From contig JAIWOL010000024.1 in the NCBI GenBank assembly GCA_020216925.1, positions 1 to 16,168 of the forward strand: DNA of 16,168 nt, in the 5' to 3' direction. The notes below the pieces were generated by a model, which did not search any database, was not told the origin of the DNA, and worked only from the letters and a program-made list of their open reading frames with translations. Within the stretch, counting starts at the first letter, position 1; each line of letters starts with the position of its first letter. Source of the DNA: Thiobacillus sp. (lineage in GTDB: Bacteria > Pseudomonadota > Gammaproteobacteria > Burkholderiales > Thiobacillaceae). A program made the position numbers and the translations under genes. Below, piece after piece: positions 8,110 to 13,136 of this stretch.

Positions 8110-8131
8110 CTTTCCTCTTTCCAGCAAAAAC

Positions 8132-8151
8132 GTCGGCAAGGTGTTGCCGAC
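8132..8151 (+). repeat. Dispersed hairpin repeat, copy 1 (tonB-porin spacer)
   Basis: The arms GTCGGCAA and TTGCCGAC are separated by GGTG and followed by CTACG. Compared with the other copies the second base pair is T-A instead of G-C, changed on both arms. It lies 22 nt upstream of the porin start, within the 110-nt spacer, and could affect relative expression of tonB and the porin. Confidence 0.8.
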
Positions 8152-8219
8152 CTACGGCTGCGGCAGGCACGTCGCCGCAATGCAACGGGTTCCGCGCCGA
8201 GACTTTCGTTTCCTCGTTC

Positions 8220-8882
8220 TCAAGCGCGCGAGGTCACGCGGATTTTCACCGGCTGCGGCATATCCGCCGGCGGCCCCTCGCGCAGGGCGCGCATGTCGCG
8301 CAATGCATCCTTCAACACCTCGTCGGCGCGGATATCGCCCGTGCTGTCGTCCAGCGTGGCGCGGGTGACGCGTCCGGCGCCGTCGAGCCAGATTTTCACC
8401 ACCACCTTGTAGCTCTTGTTTTTCAGCGCCTCGTTGCGCGCCAGCGCGCGCTGGAAGGCATCGTTCACCGCCTCGTTCAGCAGCGCGTCGTACCAGGCCC
8501 AGGGGTTGCCGCGTCCGCCGCCGCTGCCGGCCAGCGTCGGCGTGCCGCGCGTGCCGCCCACGTCGAGTCCGCCCTCGGCACCCTCGCCCACGTTGAGCGG
8601 CGCGGGCGCGGCTTCGGCCGGTTGCGGCTCCGGCGTGGGGTCGGGCTCGTTCATCTTCACTTCTTCCTTGATCTCCGGCTCGGGCGGCTTCTGCTCGGAC
8701 GGGGGCGGCGGCGGCGGAGGCGGCGGCTTGACCAGGGTGATCTGCTGCACTTTCATTTTTTCCACCGGGCCCTTGGGCGTGAGCTGATCCTTCAGCCACA
8801 GCGCGATCAGCACCGCCACGGCCAGCGCCAAGGCCACGCCGCCCCAGCGCATCCACGCCGGTTTGCGCTTGTCCTCGTCCAT
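8220..8882 (-). CDS. TonB-family energy transducer
   Basis: A 220-residue protein with the TonB layout: a short cytoplasmic tail, one membrane helix (about 13-30), a Pro-rich periplasmic linker with nine consecutive prolines at 53-61 and more prolines and acids to about 90, a Gly-rich stretch to about 124, and a C-terminal TonB-like domain (about 128-218, containing YKVVVKIWLDGAGRVTRATL). It should transmit the proton-motive force from the ExbB-ExbD channel to an outer-membrane partner. The membrane helix contains no histidine, whereas E. coli TonB needs His20 in its helix. The gene starts 3 nt after exbD and is followed by the porin. The stop is at 8220. It could equally be called a TonB-C domain protein; I give no symbol because several tonB paralogues are likely. 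Confidence 0.88.
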   Translation of the reverse strand: MDEDKRKPAWMRWGGVALALAVAVLIALWLKDQLTPKGPVEKMKVQQITLVKPPPPPPPPPSEQKPPEPEIKEEVKMNEPDPTPEPQPAEAAPAPLNVGEGAEGGLDVGGTRGTPTLAGSGGGRGNPWAWYDALLNEAVNDAFQRALARNEALKNKSYKVVVKIWLDGAGRVTRATLDDSTGDIRADEVLKDALRDMRALREGPPADMPQPVKIRVTSRA

Positions 8883-8885
8883 GTT

Positions 8886-9290
8886 CTATCTGGCCGCCGG
8901 CTGGGTGACCAGGCCCATTTGCGTGATGCCGATCTGGCCCAGCATGTCCATCACTTCCATGACCCGGCCGTACTGCACCACGGTGTCGCCCTTGATCACC
9001 ACCGGCAGCTCGGGGTTGGCGGCCTTGGCGGCGGCAAGCTGGGTGCGCAACTCGTCCATCGTCACCGGGTAGGTGTCGAGGTAGACCTGCCCGTCCTGCG
9101 CCACGCTGATGGCCTTGGTTTTGGGCTTGGACAGGCTGGGCGCGTCGGAGGCTTTCGGCAGGTTGACCTTGATGCCGGAAATCGACGCGGTGGTCATGAT
9201 GATGAAGATGACCAGGAGCACGTAGGCCAGGTCGAGCATCGGCACCACGTTGATTTCGTCGTAGGGTTTGTCCTCGTCCTGAACCTGCAT
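8886..9290 (-). CDS. exbD: Biopolymer transport protein ExbD/TolR family
   Basis: A 134-residue inner-membrane protein with a short cytoplasmic N-terminus, one membrane helix (about 18-36) and a periplasmic domain to the end. The helix carries the proton-pathway aspartate at Asp20 in INVVPMLDLAYVLLVIF, matching Asp25 of E. coli ExbD. It partners with the ExbB-like protein encoded 10 nt upstream, forming the proton channel that drives TonB encoded 3 nt downstream. The start at 9290 has a good ribosome-binding site (GAGGGTAAGG). The order exbB-exbD-tonB with such tight spacing argues for a single complex. Confidence 0.95.
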   Translation of the reverse strand: MQVQDEDKPYDEINVVPMLDLAYVLLVIFIIMTTASISGIKVNLPKASDAPSLSKPKTKAISVAQDGQVYLDTYPVTMDELRTQLAAAKAANPELPVVIKGDTVVQYGRVMEVMDMLGQIGITQMGLVTQPAAR

Positions 9291-9300
9291 GACCTTACCC

Positions 9301-10971
9301 TCAGCGCGAGTAGTTCTCGGCGAGCTTGGTCACCAGCTCGTCGATGAACACGCGCATGTCCGAGGTGATCGTCTTGATGCGCGAATTGAGATAGTTGTAA
9401 CCGAACAGCGAGGGGATCGCGACGGCCATGCCGGCGGCGGTGGCCATCAGCGCCGCCGCGATGCCCGGCGCAATGGAATTGACGTTGACGTCGCCGGTGG
9501 CGGCGATCACCGCAAAGGTGATCATCACCCCCAGCACCGTGCCCAGGAGACCGATGAAGGGGCCGCCCGAAATGGCGATGGTGAGCAGCACCATGAGCTT
9601 GTTGAGTCGCGTGGTTTCACGCACCAGACCGGTATCGAGGCTGGCGCGGATGGAGTCGAGCGCCTGCGGCGAGAGATTTTTCGCGTTGTCCTTGAGGTGG
9701 GACGCATCGGTATCGCGGAAGCGGTGCGACAGCTCCTGCGCGGCGATGTGATAGAGCCGGTACAGCGAGGATTCGCGGAAAGTCGAGGCCATGCCGTTGG
9801 ACTTGTCGATGGCGCCCAGGTCGGTCGACAGCTCGCGGAACGCCTGCATGAACTGGCGGTTGGCGCGGTCTACCTTGTTCACGTAGAACGTCTTGGCGAT
9901 CATGATCATCACCGCAAACACCAGCATCACCGCCAGAATGCCGATGGCCACCCAGCCGTCGAGCGTGAGAGCCGCAAACAGCGTGCCCCAGATGCCGCCA
10001 TGCCCGCCGTCGCCGCTGGCCTCGTCCTCGCCCAGCGCCACCAGCGTGCCTTCGGGTCCCTGCGCGGCAGCGACCGCCACCCAGGCGGCAGAACGTGCCG
10101 CGCCGGACACCTGGACTTCGTCGGCCTCGCCCCGGTAGCCGTTGCCCAGCGCGAGCGGCCCGGTCGGCAGCACCGCGCCGCCCGCTTCGCCCGCGGCTTT
10201 GCCTTCCACATACAGTTTCAGCGCGCCGCCTTCGACGACCACGGCCACGTGCTGCCATTTACCCGCAGCGAGCGGCGCGGGGGCCGTCGCGCTCGCGCCG
10301 CCTGCCTGCGCGGTGAGCACGCCGCCCGCCAGCGACAGCGAAAAGCCGCCCGCCCGCATCAGCGCGCCGTCGAGCGATTCCGGCTTGACCCACAGCGACA
10401 CGCTCCAGCCGCCCTGCGCCGGCACCGGCGGCAGCGTCAGCGACTGGCCGTCGGCGAACTTCACGCCGCCGTTGGCGAACGACGCCGCGACACGGCTGCC
10501 GGTAAACGCCGTGGCGTTCGCGCCGGCCGGGCCGCTATCCGCCGGATTGCCCGCCGCCTCGTTGAAGTGATACACCGCCGAGGCCGCGTCGTAAGTGCCC
10601 TTGGCGTCGGACGCCGCCGGCGCTTCGGGATTGCCGAAATACAGCCAGGCCTCGGTGCTGGCGCCGAGTTTGGGCAGCTTCACCCAGACCAGGCCGAGCT
10701 GGTTGACGACGTCCCATTTTTCGATGTGGAATTTGAGCGCGGTAGCATCGTCGCCCGCCACCACGCGCAGGTCGCTGCCGTCCTCGCTGGCCGAGAGGAA
10801 ATCGAAATTTCCGGTATGCAGGCGGATCAGCACCGGCGCGTCCGCCACCTCGCCCGCCGGATTCGTCAGAGTGATTTTCTTGCGCGCCGCCCAGTCGTCA
10901 TTCCACCAGGCGTGGGCAGTGAGCGAAAAAAACGACAGCAACAACGCGAACGCGGATACCAGGAAACGCAT
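9301..10971 (-). CDS. DUF2341-LamG-ExbB fusion: proton channel with large periplasmic carbohydrate-binding-like module
   Basis: A 556-residue fusion. A signal peptide (1-21, cleavage after AHA) leads into a DUF2341-like domain (about 22-118, WWNDDWAARKKITLTNPAG to AWLYFGNPEAPAA). A laminin-G/concanavalin-like beta sandwich follows (about 130-315, with YHFNEAAGNPADSG, WSVSLWVKPESLDG and WQHVAVVVEGGALKLYVEGK). The C-terminal ~220 residues are an ExbB/TolQ/MotA channel with helices at about 338-360, 462-492 and 500-525, including LLGTVLGVMITFAVIAATGD. Ordinary ExbB is about 240 residues and lacks this periplasmic module. I infer that the module binds a ligand, glycan or peptidoglycan and gates or positions the channel. 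The start at 10971 was chosen because it begins the signal peptide; the frame is open to 11247, but the extra residues include repeat and terminator sequence. The next gene, exbD, starts 10 nt after its stop. Confidence 0.88.
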   Translation of the reverse strand: MRFLVSAFALLLSFFSLTAHAWWNDDWAARKKITLTNPAGEVADAPVLIRLHTGNFDFLSASEDGSDLRVVAGDDATALKFHIEKWDVVNQLGLVWVKLPKLGASTEAWLYFGNPEAPAASDAKGTYDAASAVYHFNEAAGNPADSGPAGANATAFTGSRVAASFANGGVKFADGQSLTLPPVPAQGGWSVSLWVKPESLDGALMRAGGFSLSLAGGVLTAQAGGASATAPAPLAAGKWQHVAVVVEGGALKLYVEGKAAGEAGGAVLPTGPLALGNGYRGEADEVQVSGAARSAAWVAVAAAQGPEGTLVALGEDEASGDGGHGGIWGTLFAALTLDGWVAIGILAVMLVFAVMIMIAKTFYVNKVDRANRQFMQAFRELSTDLGAIDKSNGMASTFRESSLYRLYHIAAQELSHRFRDTDASHLKDNAKNLSPQALDSIRASLDTGLVRETTRLNKLMVLLTIAISGGPFIGLLGTVLGVMITFAVIAATGDVNVNSIAPGIAAALMATAAGMAVAIPSLFGYNYLNSRIKTITSDMRVFIDELVTKLAENYSR

Positions 10972-11031
10972 GGGAATTCGACCGGGTTGAACCAAGCCCT
11001 TGATTTTCCCGGTGCACGATGACAGACGATG

Positions 11032-11058
11032 GAAACGAAAATGGCCCGAACGGGCCAT
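11032..11058 (-). terminator. Hairpin plus T-rich tail upstream of the ExbB-fusion operon
   Basis: On the minus strand ATGGCCCG-TT-CGGGCCAT is followed directly by TTTCGTTTCC, giving a T-rich tail. The perfect stem and tail make a plausible intrinsic terminator about 60 nt before the ExbB-fusion start. It would insulate the operon from transcripts coming from the PEP-CTERM gene, or act as an attenuator. Confidence 0.6.
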
Positions 11059-11090
11059 GGCCGCCAGCCCGTGACGCACGGCTACGGCGT

Positions 11091-11215
11091 AGGGCGGCAA
11101 CACCTTGCCGCCGCAACGGGCGGTGGCGAGCGAACATGTCGGGAAAATCTTCCCCGTAAAGGGGAGGCCGTGGTTGTAAGCCGCTGAAGCGGCAACAACA
11201 CACGCACTCCCGACC
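11091..11215 (-). repeat. ~125-bp repeat block B, with hairpin repeat copy 2
   Basis: Read on the minus strand, this block matches 13012-13136 of the plus strand. The first 65 positions are identical, followed by 8 substitutions over the next 60. It contains GCCGCT-TC-AGCGGC, a CCCC/GGGG mini-hairpin and, at 11093-11112, the dispersed hairpin with arms GGCGGCAA and TTGCCGCC. With block A it forms a large inverted repeat around the PEP-CTERM gene. Confidence 0.85.
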
Positions 11216-11245
11216 CACGGCGTGGCGTAGCGATCAGCGATCGCC

Positions 11246-11280
11246 AAAACGGTACGGGTACCCGAAGCCGCCCGTGCCGT
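11246..11280 (-). terminator. Terminator-like hairpin after the PEP-CTERM gene
   Basis: On the minus strand the arms ACGGCACGGG and CCCGTACCGT pair over 9 of 10 positions, with a G-T position that becomes a G-U pair in RNA. They enclose a 12-nt loop, and the second arm's terminal T runs into TTTGG to give four T residues. The hairpin begins about 18 nt after the TAA stop of the PEP-CTERM gene at 11299. It is a reasonable intrinsic terminator, although the T-run is short. Confidence 0.5.
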
Positions 11281-11298
11281 GCGACTACATGCCCTGGC

Positions 11299-12717
11299 TT
11301 ACTGCTTGCGGCGACGCGCCGCCCAGCCCACCAGTCCCAGACCGGCGAGCAGCATGGCCCAGGTTTCCGCTTCGGGCACGGGTGCGGTGTAACCCGCGAG
11401 GTCGGCCGCCGATACCTTGTAGGCATACAGCACGCCGGGAATCAGGCTGTAGCCGGTGGGATCGCTCACGGGCGTCGTGGTGACGCTGCCGTTGCTTGCC
11501 ACGGCAAAACAGTTGATCGTCGTGCCCAGATCGCACTGCATGCGCTGACCGGTCGCGGGGTTGAAGTAAATATCGAACTGCGTGCCGGTGCCGTTTTGCG
11601 TCACCGAGTAATCGTTGTCGGTGCCTGCCAGCAGCAGATAGGCGCCATCGTCGAGACGCGGCCCGATCGCCAGCCCTTCCCATTTTTCCGGTGCAAGCCC
11701 GCCCAGCGCCGCGAGGGAGTTGGCCGCCAGATCGAGGAAAGGCGCCGCGCTCTTGCTCGCCGGCGTGAACACCGCGCCCGCCGCGTCGAGGTCGATCGCG
11801 GAGACATCGCTCGCCCCGGCCAGATCGATGATGTACACCTTCTTGCTGGGCGAGGCCAAATCCGAATCCACGCCCAGGCCGCGGTTGTTGCGCTCCAGCA
11901 CCATGAATTCGTGATCGTTGATCGCCACCAGCGAGGAAATTCCGCGCCCCTGGCTCGATCCTTCCATGCGGTAGGCGTACTGCGCCACGGCTGAACCGGT
12001 GTCGTTGTCGAATTTGACGATGCGGTTGTACACGCCGCTGCTGCCGCCTTCGTCCAGCATCGCGCTTTGCAGCATGGCAAAGGTGTAGCGGCCATCGGGC
12101 GACACCGCCAGCCCCTCGAAGCCCCGGTTGCTGCGTTTACCCAGCGAATTGCCGGTGTTGTCGGCGTAGTTGGGCACATTGCCCGCGCTGCGCGGCACGA
12201 TATTCGAAGGCGTGGTGTAGGCGCGCACCTGGTTGCCGTTGCGGTCGAATTCGTACAGCGACGGGCCGTATTCGTCGGACACCAGCATGTTGCCGTTGCG
12301 CGGATTGATCACAAAGCCCTCGGGGTCGAAGGCATTGCCGAGCTGGTTCGTCGGGCTCGGCAGCAGTCCATTCAGCGCATTGCCGGCGTTCGAAAACTTG
12401 ATCGTCTGCGCCACCTGGAAATTGGAGATCGCGCCGGTATTCATGTCCACGTCGAGCGTGAAACGCTGCACCCGCGTTTCGTAATTCAGGATGCCGCCGC
12501 CCGGACCACGGTCGGACAGGCCCCACCACTGGTTGCGGTTGGGATCGTAGTAGAGGTCCGAAAAGTAGCCCAGGCGGCTGTTCAAACCGGTGTCGCCCGA
12601 CAGGTCGGCAAGACCGCCCGGCAAGGCCAGTCCGTTGACGAACGCTACCGGCGCGGCCTGTGCAGCCGCGGAAAACAGAAGCCCCGCCAGCAGGGCGGAA
12701 AGGGGGTTGAGGCGCAT
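11299..12717 (-). CDS. Secreted esterase-like-phytase-domain protein with PEP-CTERM sorting signal
   Basis: A 472-residue exported protein. A signal peptide (1-21, MRLNPLSALLAGLLFSAAAQA) precedes a domain resembling the esterase-like activity of phytase family (Pfam PF13449), typically a beta-propeller-like secreted fold. Supporting segments are LADLSGDTGLNSRLGYFSDLYYDPN, FDPEGFVINPRNGNMLVSDEYGPSLYEFDRNG, NRGFEGLAVSPDGRY and EKWEGLAIGPRLDDG. The C-terminus has the PEP-CTERM layout: a VPEAETW motif, a hydrophobic helix (AMLLAGLGLVGW) and a basic end (AARRRKQ). Such tails direct proteins to exosortase-dependent surface sorting in EPS-producing Gram-negative bacteria. No exosortase is in this window. 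The start at 12717 has a good AAGGGAG ribosome-binding site and begins the signal peptide. The gene is flanked by inverted copies of a ~125-bp repeat. The enzyme's substrate is not established. Confidence 0.9.
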   Translation of the reverse strand: MRLNPLSALLAGLLFSAAAQAAPVAFVNGLALPGGLADLSGDTGLNSRLGYFSDLYYDPNRNQWWGLSDRGPGGGILNYETRVQRFTLDVDMNTGAISNFQVAQTIKFSNAGNALNGLLPSPTNQLGNAFDPEGFVINPRNGNMLVSDEYGPSLYEFDRNGNQVRAYTTPSNIVPRSAGNVPNYADNTGNSLGKRSNRGFEGLAVSPDGRYTFAMLQSAMLDEGGSSGVYNRIVKFDNDTGSAVAQYAYRMEGSSQGRGISSLVAINDHEFMVLERNNRGLGVDSDLASPSKKVYIIDLAGASDVSAIDLDAAGAVFTPASKSAAPFLDLAANSLAALGGLAPEKWEGLAIGPRLDDGAYLLLAGTDNDYSVTQNGTGTQFDIYFNPATGQRMQCDLGTTINCFAVASNGSVTTTPVSDPTGYSLIPGVLYAYKVSAADLAGYTAPVPEAETWAMLLAGLGLVGWAARRRKQ

Positions 12718-12789
12718 GGTTTCTCCCTTGGATTTACATGTCGCGTGGTGTGCATACAAATGCGGATCGACGCAACATAGCGGGCCATC

Positions 12790-12795
12790 ATTAAA
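12790..12795 (-). promoter_or_regulatory. Possible -10 element of the PEP-CTERM gene
   Basis: TTTAAT on the minus strand matches five of six bases of the -10 consensus and would give a leader of roughly 65 nt. The matching -35 position (around 12813-12818) has no consensus and overlaps one arm of the perfect palindrome at 12815-12848, which would suit an activator-dependent promoter. Weak evidence. Confidence 0.25.
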
Positions 12796-12814
12796 ACATT
12801 TGCATCCTGGATGC

Positions 12815-12848
12815 GTCCTTGCATGAGCCGAACGGATCATGCAAGGAC
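12815..12848. promoter_or_regulatory. Perfect 12-bp inverted repeat, candidate operator or hairpin
   Basis: GTCCTTGCATGA (12815-12826) and TCATGCAAGGAC (12837-12848) are perfect reverse complements separated by 10 nt. It is AT-richer than the surrounding repeats and unrelated to them. It lies about 100-130 nt upstream of the PEP-CTERM start, where a regulator could bind. There is no T-run beside it on either strand, so it does not look like an intrinsic terminator. Confidence 0.5.
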
Positions 12849-12866
12849 CGGCTTCGATATCTGCTT

Positions 12867-12937
12867 GTCGGGAAAGCTGCGGCATCCGTACCTGCGACTG
12901 CGGCGGCAAGGTATTGCCGCCCTACGACTTTCCCGAC
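12867..12937 (+). repeat. Nested palindromic repeat unit with hairpin copy 3
   Basis: The outer arms GTCGGGAAAG (12867-12876) and CTTTCCCGAC (12928-12937) enclose the dispersed hairpin at 12902-12921 (arms GGCGGCAA and TTGCCGCC, loop GGTA), followed by CTACGACT. The segment from 12876 recurs with a 66-bp period at 12942. Confidence 0.8.
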
Positions 12938-12941
12938 GTCC

Positions 12942-12995
12942 GCTGCGGTATCCGTCCTCGCGCCCGCGGCGGCAAAGTGTTGCCGCCCTACGACT
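12942..12995 (+). repeat. Second tandem repeat unit with hairpin copy 4
   Basis: This is a second copy of the unit that begins at 12876, offset by 66 bp. GCTGCGG, ATCCGT and the hairpin with arms GGCGGCAA and TTGCCGCC (12968-12987, loop AGTG) are shared, followed by CTACGACT. The segments between the shared words have diverged. Confidence 0.75.
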
Positions 12996-13011
12996 GCCGC
13001 CCTGCGCCGTA

Positions 13012-13136
13012 GGTCGGGAGTGCGTGTGTTGTTGCCGCTTCAGCGGCTTACAACCACGGCCTCCCCTTTACGGGGAATACTTTCCCGACATGTTCGCTCA
13101 CCACCGACTGTTGCGGCGGGAAGGTATTCCCGCCCT
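13012..13136 (+). repeat. ~125-bp repeat block A, with hairpin repeat copy 5
   Basis: This is the inverted partner of 11091-11215: the first 65 bases are identical, and 8 substitutions are spread over the remaining 60. The hairpin at 13115-13134 has arms GGCGGGAA and TTCCCGCC, a C-to-G and G-to-C double change relative to copy 2 that preserves pairing. The block runs up to the adhesin stop codon, whose TAG (13137-13135) is formed by the CCCTAC that follows the hairpin. Confidence 0.85.

Larger units (their letters stand above)
10972..11298. other. 327-bp non-coding spacer upstream of the ExbB-fusion operon
   Basis: This spacer holds, in minus-strand order, a terminator-like hairpin for the PEP-CTERM gene (11280-11246), a ~125-bp repeat block (11215-11091) and a second terminator-like hairpin (11058-11032). 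About 60 nt of possible promoter or leader for the ExbB-fusion operon follow. The leader contains the inverted pair ACCGGG/CCCGGT (10981-11013) around a GGTTGAACC motif. I do not see a convincing -35/-10 pair. There is no coding sequence. Confidence 0.6.
12718..13134. other. 417-bp non-coding, palindrome-rich spacer
   Basis: This spacer between the adhesin and the PEP-CTERM gene contains repeat block A, two tandem 66-bp-period hairpin units, a perfect 12-bp-arm palindrome and the presumed promoter region of the PEP-CTERM gene. There is no ORF that I accept. The low-GC stretch at 12785-12803 is the likeliest promoter area. Confidence 0.6.

Noticed and set aside
6691..8412. Plus-strand open frame of 573 codons
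   Set aside because: It is a shadow of the porin and TonB genes, whose signal peptide, ribosome-binding site and C-terminal features support the minus strand.
9289..11022. Plus-strand open frame of 577 codons
   Set aside because: It is antisense to the DUF2341-LamG-ExbB gene, which has clear domains and membrane helices.
9301..11247. Longer start of the ExbB-fusion protein at 11247
   Set aside because: The extra 92 residues are encoded by repeat block B and a terminator-like hairpin, and they would bury the signal peptide that begins at 10971.
11299..12909. Longer start of the PEP-CTERM protein at 12909
   Set aside because: The extension crosses palindromes and the presumed promoter. The start at 12717 has a good ribosome-binding site and begins a signal peptide.
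12867..13136. Possible CRISPR array from repeated palindromic units
   Set aside because: Only two units share a fixed period, the spacers are related rather than unique, and no cas genes are present. A REP-like hairpin family explains it better.
11091..13136. Insertion sequence or composite transposon bounded by the inverted blocks
   Set aside because: No transposase lies between the blocks, and I could not find a target-site duplication. It is kept as a repeat observation rather than called a mobile element.
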